A DNA stretch of 64,000 nt from Allobosea sp. BK604 (GTDB lineage: Bacteria; Pseudomonadota; Alphaproteobacteria; Rhizobiales; Beijerinckiaceae). A program made the translations under genes and the position numbers. Numbering within the stretch: the first letter of the stretch is position 1; each line of letters begins with the position of its first letter. The DNA is taken from positions 186,001-250,000 of the forward strand of contig NZ_SLZF01000005.1 of assembly GCF_004341515.1 (NCBI RefSeq), read 5' to 3'. This document shows positions 50,501 to 58,756 of the stretch, in pieces. The notes beneath the pieces are model-generated. The model did not search any database. It was not told the origin of the DNA and saw only the letters and a program-made list of their open reading frames with translations.

Positions 50501-51370
50501 CTAGGAGTTTCGCCAGCGCTCGTAGTCGCTCATCGACTTGCCGAGGCTGCGTGTTGGGGAGGCGCCACCCTTCAGCGGGCTGATGGGAGGGCTGGCGCCG
50601 GTGATGGTCCTCGGCTTGGGAGCCGAGACCTTGCCCTCGATGCGGCCGATCTCGCGCGCCGCCTCCAGCGGAGACAGCGCATTGAGGCCGGCGGCCATGC
50701 GCGGGTTCTTGGCGAGGAAATAGGCGACGAGAGGGGCTTTCTCGCCCGCCTCGAGGATCAGGCTTTCGATGAGCGGCGTCGGCTGATAGCTCGCCTTGCC
50801 GAGGACCTCGACCAGGTCGGGCACGTCCCTGGTGAGGGCGGCCATATTGTCCTGGTAATCGTCGGCCAGATCGCGGATGCGCTCCGAGCGGGCGGCTTGC
50901 GCCTGCTCGGCCCCCTCCCGGATCTGGCGGGAGACCTGGCGCCTGTCCAGGTCATAGGCCGTCTTCGCCGTCTGGTAGTCGAACCAGTCGGAGAAATCGG
51001 CCTCCCTTGGGGCTTCGCCGATACGAGCCGTGACCGCCGCCTCGATCGCCGCGCCATCCTGCACGGTGCTGGGCACCGACCCGGATTTCAGCTGGGCAAG
51101 CTCGGCTCTCAGCCGCTCGTTCTGCTGGCGCAGGCGCTCGGATTTGGATTTCTTCCGCGGCCTGTCGCTCTCGCCCCTGTCCTCGTCATCGCCCTCGGCC
51201 GCGCCGGGATTGTCCGGCTCGGCCTCGGGCCAGGTCTCGGCCAGTTCCGCTTCAGCCCGAACCTCGCCGGTCCCGACCTCGGTGGTCCTGATCGCCTGAT
51301 CCTGTGTCGTCTGGCTTCCCGAAGGCTCGTTCGTGACGGCTTCCGGGGTGGCCCTGTTATCCTCACTCAT
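50501..51370 (-). CDS. Phage capsid scaffolding protein
   Basis: A 289-residue, highly charged protein. The N-terminal third is acidic and disordered (EPSGSQTTQDQAIRTTEVG, DNPGAAEGDDEDRGESDRPR). A coiled coil follows (KKSKSERLRQQNERLRAELA), and the C-terminus is basic (TRSLGKSMSDYERWRNS), as needed for coat binding. Position between portal and coat genes is that of the scaffold. It is bounded upstream by a terminator at 51383-51409. Confidence 0.8.
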   Translation of the reverse strand: MSEDNRATPEAVTNEPSGSQTTQDQAIRTTEVGTGEVRAEAELAETWPEAEPDNPGAAEGDDEDRGESDRPRKKSKSERLRQQNERLRAELAQLKSGSVPSTVQDGAAIEAAVTARIGEAPREADFSDWFDYQTAKTAYDLDRRQVSRQIREGAEQAQAARSERIRDLADDYQDNMAALTRDVPDLVEVLGKASYQPTPLIESLILEAGEKAPLVAYFLAKNPRMAAGLNALSPLEAAREIGRIEGKVSAPKPRTITGASPPISPLKGGASPTRSLGKSMSDYERWRNS

Positions 51371-51382
51371 GCTGCATCCAAT

Positions 51383-51409
51383 AAAAAAGCCGCCCGGATG
51401 AGGGGCGGC
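51383..51409 (-). terminator. Rho-independent terminator between portal and scaffold genes
   Basis: Minus-strand GCCGCCC, a seven-base loop, GGGCGGC, then six T: a GC-rich seven-pair stem. A second, similar hairpin with a T-run is embedded at 51497-51520 in the last codons of the portal gene. These probably set the ratio of portal to coat transcripts. Confidence 0.85.
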
Positions 51410-51458
51410 ACGGTCATCGTGGCGGAGTCCGCCTCATGCGAACCCCTGCCCGAAGCGG

Positions 51459-53672
51459 TTAGAGCTGCGGGAGCTGTCCCGGCTGCTCGTGGATTGAAAA
51501 AGCCGCCTCGGAGGGCGGCTGATCGATCGGCATCGGTCCTGCTGCGGTCGGTATCTCGGGCGGCGGCCCTTGCAGCGCCCGCACGATCTGACCGACGACG
51601 CCCTGCAACTCGATGATGGCACCGGCCATGCGTTCCAGCGCCGGATCGGGCGCATTCTCGACGGGCTGAAGCTGCGGCGGCACGGCGGGCGCGACCAGCG
51701 CGGCCCGCAGCTCGAGCTCCGCCCGTTCGGCCTCGGCCTGCTTGCGGCGCGCATCGGCCTGCTTGCCGGCGGCCTCCGCCTCCTTCGCGGCGAGCTCCAG
51801 CGCCGCCATCTGCTGCTGCGCGGGGTCGACGGGGGGCGGCTGCATCGCCTGCTGCATGGCTTGCGGCAGGGGCTTGCCTTCCTTCTGCGCCTTCAGCGCC
51901 CTGATCTCGGGCGGCAGCAGCACTTCCAGGCGCTCGCCGATCTCCTCGGCCAGCGGCCATTCCTGGCTCCTGGCGTAGAGATCGCCGATCAGCGGCGCGA
52001 CCTGCGGGTTGCCCTGCATGAAGGCCTGCATGCCCGCCCTCGCCTCTTCGCGTCTGGTCGAAAAGCTCGGCCCCATCTGCAGCGTCACGTCATAGGAGCC
52101 GGTCGTGACATCATTGACCAGGCGCGGCGTCAGCCCATCCGCCTCCAGCCCGCCGACCTGGTTGATCGGGATCTGCTCGATCTTTCCGTCCTCGCCGATG
52201 ATCCTGAGGATGCGGGCGGTGTCGTAGACGTAAGGGATCAGGTCGTTGAGGATCTTGCCGGTGTGGCGGATCGCGCGGGACCAGTTGTCGAGATAGACGA
52301 AGGTGCCGGTATCGGCCTGCCGGTCGCGGGCATTGACCGCGACGCCGCTGGTCTCGTTCGAGCGCGCCCCGAGCGAGGCATTGTAGATGCCGATGACCGA
52401 CTGGATATGCCGCTCGGCCCGCATGATGCCATCCGAGAAGCCCTGCGAGGACACGGCCGGCTGGACCCGCTGTGGCGGGATATTCCCGTTGGCCGGGTCG
52501 GGCGTATAGGGCAGATAGGGGTGGTTCTTGCGGTTCGCCGTCTCCCAGACGTCCTGGTATTTCTCAAAGTTCTTCTCGGTGCCGGTGAAGGGCGCCTTGG
52601 GCTGGAGCGCGACGGCCTCGGTCTCGGCCGAGACATTGTAGTTGAGCGAGCGCTGCGGATCCTTGGCGAAGCGGATCAGGCCATGGCGCACGGTGCGCGG
52701 GCCGATGCGGATCTCCTCGCCGACGACCGGGATGATCGGGATATAGGCGCCCGGCCATTCCTCCGGACCTTCGACGACCTCCATGGCGGTGACGACGCAG
52801 CGATAGACCTTGTAGGCCTCGCGCTGCTCGACACGGGCGCCGGCGGCCCGGAGCTGCGCGGCAAGAGCGGGATCATCGCTGACATCGACGACCGCGCCGT
52901 CCTCGCCCAGCGCCAGCATCTTCCTGGCCGGCTTCTTGTACCAGTATTCGGCAATGCGGATCGTGTCGGCCGTGGCCCAGTCGGAATGAGCCTGGCTGCT
53001 GCGCTCGCCCGTCGACGAGAAATCGACCGGGGTCGCGTCGGGATAGTGCTTCTCGAACCTCGACCTGGAGATATCGACCGGGATCAGGCATTTGACCGCG
53101 TCTTCCCTGGTTTGCGCGGTCGCGTCGAGATCGAACATGACGCCGAGCGCGTCGTCGATCGGGGCGACGCGCAGCTCGGTGTTGAAGGTCGTCCCCTCCG
53201 CATATTCCTTCAGGACGCGCCAGGCGCCGATCCCGCAGGTGACCTGGCTGTCGCCGCCCTGGTAATAGATGCTCGGCGCATCCGAGCGGTTCTCGATATA
53301 GCGGATGACGCCGGCGCGGGCCTCGGCCTTCTCCTCGTCGCCGACATCGTCGACCGGGACGACCTTGATCGCCGGCCGCATCTGCCGCATGTCGCCGGTG
53401 ACCTGCCGGATATATTGCGGCATCACATTGACGGTCTGGACCGGGCGGCCCTCGCTCAGGCGCTCGGCCTCGACCGTGCCGGGCCATTGGTTGCCGGCCT
53501 TGAACTCGAGATCGTCATAGGCGGCATCGATATTGTGCTGCTCGCGCTCGGTCCAATCATCATAGAGCTTGAGCGCGTCGCGGACGATCCCGGCGCTGTC
53601 GTCGTCGCCGAACCTCTCGCGGCCATGGGTCTCGTCGAGAGGCATCTCGTCGGCTTTTGCGGGGGTTTTCAT
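51459..53672 (-). CDS. P22-type portal protein
   Basis: A 737-residue portal of the P22 (podovirus) class. It has the N-terminal pattern WTEREQHNIDAAYDDLEFKA, GNQWPG, QTVNVMPQYIRQVTGDMRQM, then VTCGIGAWRVLKEYA, DIRAs-type metal/ring contacts in YWYKKPARKM, and GIYNASLGARSNETSGVAVN. The C-terminal 120 residues form a charged barrel-like helix (LELAAKEAEAAGKQADARRK) and end in low-complexity sequence. It forms the dodecameric ring for DNA packaging. It overlaps the terminase C-terminal ORF by four bases. Confidence 0.9.
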   Translation of the reverse strand: MKTPAKADEMPLDETHGRERFGDDDSAGIVRDALKLYDDWTEREQHNIDAAYDDLEFKAGNQWPGTVEAERLSEGRPVQTVNVMPQYIRQVTGDMRQMRPAIKVVPVDDVGDEEKAEARAGVIRYIENRSDAPSIYYQGGDSQVTCGIGAWRVLKEYAEGTTFNTELRVAPIDDALGVMFDLDATAQTREDAVKCLIPVDISRSRFEKHYPDATPVDFSSTGERSSQAHSDWATADTIRIAEYWYKKPARKMLALGEDGAVVDVSDDPALAAQLRAAGARVEQREAYKVYRCVVTAMEVVEGPEEWPGAYIPIIPVVGEEIRIGPRTVRHGLIRFAKDPQRSLNYNVSAETEAVALQPKAPFTGTEKNFEKYQDVWETANRKNHPYLPYTPDPANGNIPPQRVQPAVSSQGFSDGIMRAERHIQSVIGIYNASLGARSNETSGVAVNARDRQADTGTFVYLDNWSRAIRHTGKILNDLIPYVYDTARILRIIGEDGKIEQIPINQVGGLEADGLTPRLVNDVTTGSYDVTLQMGPSFSTRREEARAGMQAFMQGNPQVAPLIGDLYARSQEWPLAEEIGERLEVLLPPEIRALKAQKEGKPLPQAMQQAMQPPPVDPAQQQMAALELAAKEAEAAGKQADARRKQAEAERAELELRAALVAPAVPPQLQPVENAPDPALERMAGAIIELQGVVGQIVRALQGPPPEIPTAAGPMPIDQPPSEAAFSIHEQPGQLPQL

Positions 53673-54412
53673 GCGGCCATCCAGTCACTGGGCCGGCCGC
53701 CGATGCGCAGCCGGCGCCCGGCCGTTTCCGGCTCGGCGAAGCGCAGCATCATCAGGCCGTAGCGTGTCGCGGAGAGAAGGTCGTCGCGTTCTTTCACGAT
53801 CTTGCCGTCCTTGCGGTGGTAGAGGCGGAACTCGTCGAACCATTCGCCGAGATGGCGGGCGACCTTCAGCCGCCCGGTCTGCATGCGCTCGAGCATGTCG
53901 AGCACGCCGGCCTCGACGCCGAAGGAGCCATCCGCGAAGGTCGCGCGCTCGGGCAGCAGGTTCAGCCCCTGCCGGCGATAGAGCTCGGCGAGCTGCTCGC
54001 CCGAGCCCTTGTCATGCTGCAACCCGTCATGCGGCCAGGCCCAGGGCAGCTTCTCGCCCCAGGCCTTCAGCGCCGCGGCGTGGATGACCGGTGTCTGTTC
54101 GCGCTGGCGATAGGCGGCGATGACATGGACGCAATCGGCGTCGCGGTCCCAGGCCAGCTTGACCGCCGCGGTCGGGTGGTCCCAGCCGAAATCGAGCCCG
54201 CCGATCAGGGCCCAGGCGCGCTGGACCTCCGGCGCGGCGCAGGCGATCTCATCATCGGCGAGCGGGAAGACGCGCCCGGAGCCGAGCGTCGGGATGCCCT
54301 TCGTCCTGGCCTCGCGCTCATGCGCCGGGTAGCTGGCGATGATCGCGGCGCGCTGCTCGGGCGTGTAATGCTCGGCATCCTCGATCGTCATCCGCGTGAT
54401 ATGGCGTGTCAT
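53669..54412 (-). CDS. Terminase large subunit, C-terminal nuclease part (split gene)
   Basis: A 247-residue ORF from ATG 54412, which overlaps the TGA of the ATPase half as ATGA. It begins MTRHITRMTIEDAEHYTPEQ and contains the RNase H-like nuclease: first Asp in ALIGGLDFGWDHPTAAVKLA, a second acidic site in LPERATFADGSFGVEAGVLD, and the last Asp in KERDDLLSATRYGLMMLRFA. With the upstream ORF it sums to 486 residues, a normal TerL length. Either a frameshift split an intact gene or the two halves are made separately and assemble. It cuts concatemeric DNA at packaging. Confidence 0.82.
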   Translation of the reverse strand: MTRHITRMTIEDAEHYTPEQRAAIIASYPAHEREARTKGIPTLGSGRVFPLADDEIACAAPEVQRAWALIGGLDFGWDHPTAAVKLAWDRDADCVHVIAAYRQREQTPVIHAAALKAWGEKLPWAWPHDGLQHDKGSGEQLAELYRRQGLNLLPERATFADGSFGVEAGVLDMLERMQTGRLKVARHLGEWFDEFRLYHRKDGKIVKERDDLLSATRYGLMMLRFAEPETAGRRLRIGGRPSDWMAA

Positions 54413-55128
54413 GCGAGCCCGCATTCCCCGATGAACTGGTGGACGACATCGCTCATGCCCTTGAGGGGCGTGAAGGTGAGATAGACCATGCCGTTGGTGG
54501 CGTTGGTGCGGGTCAGCCCCTCGAAATAGATCTCGGCGGGCGGCTCCTCGTCGAACCAGACGCAATCGAGCGTCTCGCCCTGCCATTTCGTGCGGCCCAT
54601 ATCGTAGGACTTGAAGCCGAGGATGCTGGTGCCGCCGGAGACATGGCGCACCCTCACCCCGTCCAGCGCATCCGGCACGCTCTGCCGGCGCTTCCAGTCG
54701 AGCAGCGCGGCTTTCGGGATCAGCCCGGTGCCCCATTGCGCCTCGTCCTTGGGCTCGCCGATGAGCAGCCTTTGCGCAGCGTCGCGCGTGACCTCGTTGG
54801 TCTCGGATCCCGCCCAGAAGCGGACCGGCCTGTCGAACCTGCGGCCCTGCCACCAGTCCGGATAGGCCCCGGTGAGGTGGATGGCCGCCTCGGCCGCGCC
54901 GGAATAGGTCTTGCCGAGCTGGTTGCCGGCCATGAACAGGCGCTCGCGATGCTCGGCCCCGGCCGCGTGAAAGGCGCGCTGCCTGGCATAGGGCCGGTAG
55001 CGCTGGAGCCGCGTTTCAGCCTGGCGGCGCTGCTTCTCCGCCAGCAGCCGCACCAGCTCGCGCTTCGCTTCCAAGCGGGAGATCGAGGGCGGCGGCAAGC
55101 TGGCGGATGCGCTGATCAAGCTGCTCAT
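54409..55128 (-). CDS. Terminase large subunit, N-terminal ATPase part (split gene)
   Basis: A 239-residue ORF with the packaging ATPase. Walker A is in LFMAGNQLGKTYSGAAEAAI, Walker B in ETLDCVWFDEEPPAEIYFEG, and the coupling motif region in GMVYLTFTPLKGMSDVVHQF. It then stops at TGA (54409-54411) precisely where other terminases continue into the nuclease domain. ORF 2 follows in another frame. The first ~37 codons overlap the small-subunit gene, so the true start may be further in. Motor function should be intact if the halves associate. Confidence 0.82.
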   Translation of the reverse strand: MSSLISASASLPPPSISRLEAKRELVRLLAEKQRRQAETRLQRYRPYARQRAFHAAGAEHRERLFMAGNQLGKTYSGAAEAAIHLTGAYPDWWQGRRFDRPVRFWAGSETNEVTRDAAQRLLIGEPKDEAQWGTGLIPKAALLDWKRRQSVPDALDGVRVRHVSGGTSILGFKSYDMGRTKWQGETLDCVWFDEEPPAEIYFEGLTRTNATNGMVYLTFTPLKGMSDVVHQFIGECGLA

Positions 55129-55363
55129 CGCTCAACTCGATATCCGTGGTGACCTTCAGCTCATTGGGCAGGAGCGAGGCGACAAGCTTCAGATAATGCT
55201 CCGGCTTTTCGGAGCGGATGGTCTCGATGACCTGCGGCCCATGCTCCTGGAAATCATCCTGGAGCGCCTGGACGAAAGCCTGCCCGAGCCGGTTGCGCGA
55301 ACCTTTTGGGCGGGTGGTGGGTGGTGAGGGTGGGAGGTGGGGGCTCTTGCCATGTTGATTCAT
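55016..55363 (-). CDS. Phage terminase small subunit-like protein
   Basis: A 115-residue protein. RPKGSRNRLGQAFVQALQDD, FQEHGPQVIETIRSEKPEHY and LKLVASLLPNELKVTTDIEL match short packaging-associated proteins that precede TerL in many proteobacterial podoviruses. The C-terminus (LDQRIRQLAAALDLPLGSEA) is helical and then low-complexity. It would bind the packaging start site and load TerL. It is the first gene of the late operon seen here. Confidence 0.72.
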   Translation of the reverse strand: MNQHGKSPHLPPSPPTTRPKGSRNRLGQAFVQALQDDFQEHGPQVIETIRSEKPEHYLKLVASLLPNELKVTTDIELSDEQLDQRIRQLAAALDLPLGSEARAGAAAGGEAAPPG

Positions 55364-56288
55364 CGGAGGACTCTATGTTGCTGGCAGGGCAAGCTTTCTC
55401 ATTGGTGAGGCAGGCCCTTCGCCCGCCCTGCTCGCTCATTGCTCACTGCGAGGACCGCTCCCTTCGCCCTGTTCTGCGTTGCTCATCGCGCCGGTCGCGC
55501 CTGCCTCGCCATCAAGGCGGGGCGTGGCGATGACGCGCTCATTGAGCTCGACAAGCACCGTTGAGGTGACGAGCGACGAGACTTCCTTGATGCGAGAATC
55601 GACAAGACCGTGCCAGACACGAGCCGAGCCCTACTGTATGTCGCGCATTCGCTCGGAAGGCTTGGCTGGGCCGGTCGTCAGCACCCGCGACGCATATCAG
55701 CGGGCCAGCCTCGCATCACGCCCGGCCTCAAGAGGTCTTCGCCCTCCTCTGCCGGTACGCCTCAAGGTGCTGAGATCTTGCCCTGCCAGCGGGATATCGC
55801 CCCGGAATCAAAAACGCCCGACCTCTCGACCGGGCGCAAATAACCATGTTGCATATTGGGATAGCAGCCACCGGAATCGCCTGCAAGCAGCTCGTTCGGG
55901 TTGTGGATCAGTGTGAATTCCGGCGACCTAAACGCTGTACGGGATATGAAATCTCCCCTTTTGGCGCTTGATCGGCCCGTTCTGATAGAGACGTTATCCC
56001 TTTGCCGTCTCGGTCTCTAGAAAGCCGCATCCGCTGAGGACACAGTCAGGCTACCGGCATCAATGTACTTGTGCATCCCAGCATTGCGCTGGAATTGAGA
56101 GTCCCCTAAGGGCAATCGCTTGTATCCACGTCGCAATTTGGCTCTTTCCAGACTCTGGGGGCGTCGGCCTAGGGGACGGCGTCGCTAGTAGTCGAAATAC
56201 TGTTTTTCCTTGATCCCTGCTCGCTCCGAAATCAGAATCTTCTGGGGGCTCGATTGCGATTCGGCTGGGGATTTGTCACTGCAGAGCG
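55364..56288. other. Gene-free junction between prophage and defence genes
   Basis: A stretch of 925 bases with no convincing gene. Open frames such as 55479-55916 have serine/arginine-rich, shadow-like translations. A minus-strand terminator lies at 55810-55836. From about 55850 the DNA is noticeably less GC-rich, and the promoter of the dGTPase operon should lie close to 56200-56288. I see no integrase, repressor or clear attachment repeat. Confidence 0.6.
55810..55836 (-). terminator. Minus-strand Rho-independent terminator at the prophage right end
   Basis: Minus-strand CGCCCG, a ten-base loop, CGGGCG, then TTTTT. It lies 450 bases upstream of the first late gene and has no gene upstream to serve now, so it is probably left over from a lost early region. 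Confidence 0.7.
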
Positions 56289-57803
56289 GTGATCGTCAGT
56301 CGATTAAGAGATATGCCTCCCTTGGAGGCGATTGAAATGGGTGATCTTTGGTGTTCGGAGCGACTGGACGAGTGGCTCGGACTGAAGCCTCGCCTCGAGA
56401 ATGCGCCTGCTAAGGATGCCGACGCGGACGAGCCGGATCCCGAAGGCTGGCGCTCGCGGTTCCAGCAGGACTACGACCGGCTGCTATTCAGTACGCCCGT
56501 GCGCAGACTTTCGGACAAGACTCAAGTTTGGCCAATGGACGAGAACGATGGCGTCAGGACGCGCCTGACACACTCGCACGAAGTGGCTAACTTGGCTCGT
56601 TCAATAGGGTCGCGGGTCGCCGCAATCTCGCCGGGTATCTTCGGTGACGCCGACCTGCACGAAGTCATCCAACCGATTTTGTCGGCCATCGGCTTGGCGC
56701 ACGATCTTGGAAACCCGCCATTCGGACATCAGGGGGAGACCGCGATGTCCAACTGGTTCCGTAAGCGCGACCCATGGATTTTCGCGAATGCGCGCGAGAA
56801 CGGTTCGGGGTTGCCCATTTCCGTTCCGGTTGCACTGCGGAACGAGTTCCTGTCTTTCGACGGCAATCCCCAGTCGCTACGCCTTATCACCAAACTGCAG
56901 ACCTCAGTGTCGAATGTTGGATTGAACCTGACGGCGGCGACACTAGCCGCATCCCTTAAGTACCCAGTGTCGGCCTCCGGCCGCGACAAGTCGCGCCCGA
57001 TCCGGAAGAAGGTTGGTTACTTCCACTCCGAGATTGAGATCGTGAACTGGGTTCGCGGCGCGACGGGCCTCGCTGAGGGGCAGCGTCATCCGCTGACATG
57101 GATCATGGAAGCGTGCGACGACATCGCCTATTCCGTCCTCGACGTGGACGACGTGATGAAGAAGGGGATCGTTTCCCCGGACGACGTCCATGCCATCCTG
57201 AAGTCCGACCCGAAGCTCGGTGGCATTTCCGCGATCGGTCGGATCCAGATGTCGTTCGACAAGGTCAATGCCAGCGCCCGAAGGACCGAAGTCGTCCGCG
57301 ATATCAAAATCGGCTACCTCAGGGCGATCCTGATCGAGGCTCTGATCAAGGAAGCGAGTTCAGCCTACGTGGCGAACTGCGAAGCGATCAACGCATTGAG
57401 CCACGAGCAGCCGTTAATGGATCACAGCGTGCTCTGCAAAGCCCTAAAACGCATCGCCAACCAGTATGCGTTCTCGAACTCCTCCGTGCTGCGGATGGAG
57501 GCTTTCGGCGCTGCCGCGATCGATGAACTGATGACCTTTTTCTGGGGCGCTATATCCGATCGGGAGGATCCGGACGACATGATGTCGGCTCCGATTTCGG
57601 CTAGAGGGAAGTACGGGCGGTCCCTGATCAGCCCCAACTACGTCGAGGATGCCGTGCTTGCGGCAAAGCCGCTTGGTGAGGAGGGAGGGTTGCGATACCG
57701 GGAACTGAGACTACTGACCGATATGGTCTCGGGCATGACCGATACCTTCGCTATCAAGTTATGGGAGAAGATCCAACAGGTGCCCGATGTCCGTAGCGAC
57801 TGA
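56289..57803 (+). CDS. Deoxyguanosinetriphosphate triphosphohydrolase-like protein (dGTPase)
   Basis: A 504-residue HD-domain dNTP triphosphohydrolase. SRFQQDYDRLLFSTPVRRLS, DKTQVWPMDENDGVRTRLTH with HSHEVANLARSIG, and AIGLAHDLGNPPFGHQGETA carry the H...HD...D metal ligands in the Dgt order; RHPLTWIMEACDDIAYSVLD gives the last Asp. Length is as for E. coli Dgt. ATG at 56337 (MGDLWCSERL) is an alternative start. The enzyme would convert dNTPs to nucleosides plus triphosphate. dGTPases are known antiphage effectors that starve replication. It overlaps the next gene by 17 bases. GC content is lower than in core genes. Confidence 0.9.
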   Translation: MIVSRLRDMPPLEAIEMGDLWCSERLDEWLGLKPRLENAPAKDADADEPDPEGWRSRFQQDYDRLLFSTPVRRLSDKTQVWPMDENDGVRTRLTHSHEVANLARSIGSRVAAISPGIFGDADLHEVIQPILSAIGLAHDLGNPPFGHQGETAMSNWFRKRDPWIFANARENGSGLPISVPVALRNEFLSFDGNPQSLRLITKLQTSVSNVGLNLTAATLAASLKYPVSASGRDKSRPIRKKVGYFHSEIEIVNWVRGATGLAEGQRHPLTWIMEACDDIAYSVLDVDDVMKKGIVSPDDVHAILKSDPKLGGISAIGRIQMSFDKVNASARRTEVVRDIKIGYLRAILIEALIKEASSAYVANCEAINALSHEQPLMDHSVLCKALKRIANQYAFSNSSVLRMEAFGAAAIDELMTFFWGAISDREDPDDMMSAPISARGKYGRSLISPNYVEDAVLAAKPLGEEGGLRYRELRLLTDMVSGMTDTFAIKLWEKIQQVPDVRSD

Positions 57804-58650
57804 CAAGAGCGTCCTGAAGAAGCGGCTCGACCGCTTTATCTGGGACAGCCCGCGGCCTCGCTCGATAGCTCTGAGGCGATCGTTGCGTGAGGACTTCATG
57901 ACGCTTGGCCGGACGGCAGTGATCGGCGGAATGGTTCGAGATTTCGCCCGGCGGGGCCGTGGCGGTTTCGGCTCTGACGTGGATCTCGTGATCGACGCTA
58001 CACCCGAAGCGGTAGATTCATTCGCGCGCGAAAGGCAGGCGGAGCGAAATCGTTTCGGCGGCTATTCCCTCACTACCGGCTCTTGGAAAATCGATTTCTG
58101 GGCGTTGCGGTCGACCTGGGGATCGCGGCATGGGCACGCGTCCGTCGACAGCCTTGAGGACGTAACGAAGTGCACCTTCTTCGACTGCGACGCCGTCATT
58201 TACGATCTTGATGCGCGCCGTGTGTTCTGCCGGGATGACTACCTCGATCAGATACGCTGCAAGGTCATTGAGATCAATCTACTTCCGAACCCCTCAATCA
58301 ACGGCAACCTCATTCGGGCAATCCGACGAATGCTGCTTTGGGATTTCGAAGCTGGCCCGCGCCTGACTACTTTTATTACGGATCACCTAGACGAAGAGCG
58401 TTTCGAGCAGATTGCACTCGTAGACCGCGAACTCTATTCGGATGCGCTGATCGCGAGATCCGCAACGGCCAGTAACCTCAAGCGACTTCTACTTGGGCGG
58501 GAAGAGCGCCGCGGTTTGGCTACTTTCTACGCGACGCAGCTCCCTCTGCCCGGTGTGTGGGAGCCCGATAACGCCCGGGACTTAAAGCGAAAGAAGCCGC
58601 ACCAACGCTACTTCGGCTATACAGCACCGATAGCTCCGGCATTGGATTGA
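57787..58650 (+). CDS. Orphan nucleotidyltransferase of the poly(A) polymerase/CCA-adding type
   Basis: A 287-residue protein with a class II polymerase-beta-type head: TLGRTAVIGGMVRDFARRGR and GSDVDLVIDATPEAVDSFAR give the GG...RD and DxD catalytic motifs, and SWKIDFWALRSTWG supplies the third Asp. PSINGNLIRAIRRMLLWDFE resembles the neck helix. The usual RNA-binding C-terminal half is absent, so it is unlikely to be a normal tRNA maturation enzyme. It could add nucleotides to a specific RNA or protein. It overlaps the dGTPase gene by 17 bases and precedes the DREN-APAZ gene by 106 bases. Confidence 0.8.
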   Translation: MSVATDKSVLKKRLDRFIWDSPRPRSIALRRSLREDFMTLGRTAVIGGMVRDFARRGRGGFGSDVDLVIDATPEAVDSFARERQAERNRFGGYSLTTGSWKIDFWALRSTWGSRHGHASVDSLEDVTKCTFFDCDAVIYDLDARRVFCRDDYLDQIRCKVIEINLLPNPSINGNLIRAIRRMLLWDFEAGPRLTTFITDHLDEERFEQIALVDRELYSDALIARSATASNLKRLLLGREERRGLATFYATQLPLPGVWEPDNARDLKRKKPHQRYFGYTAPIAPALD

Positions 58651-58756
58651 AAGGCGACAACATAAGCCGGTTGAAAGACAGTCGCTCTCACTGCACGACA
58701 CACGCGGTTCGAGTACTCTTCGAGGTGGTTGTTCCTTCGAAAGATGCGGTTCGGCT

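Noticed and set aside
49421..53762. Two plus-strand frames of about 730 codons each
   Set aside because: They are antisense to the coat, scaffold and portal genes and show no domain.
55479..55916. Plus-strand ORF of 145 codons between prophage and dGTPase
   Set aside because: Low-complexity Ser/Arg composition, no ribosome site and an overlapping terminator on the other strand.
56220..56229. CTCGCTCCGA identical to the last part of tRNA-Pro (30349-30358) as a possible att site
   Set aside because: Ten bases is too short to distinguish from chance in 64 kb, and the flanking bases do not match.
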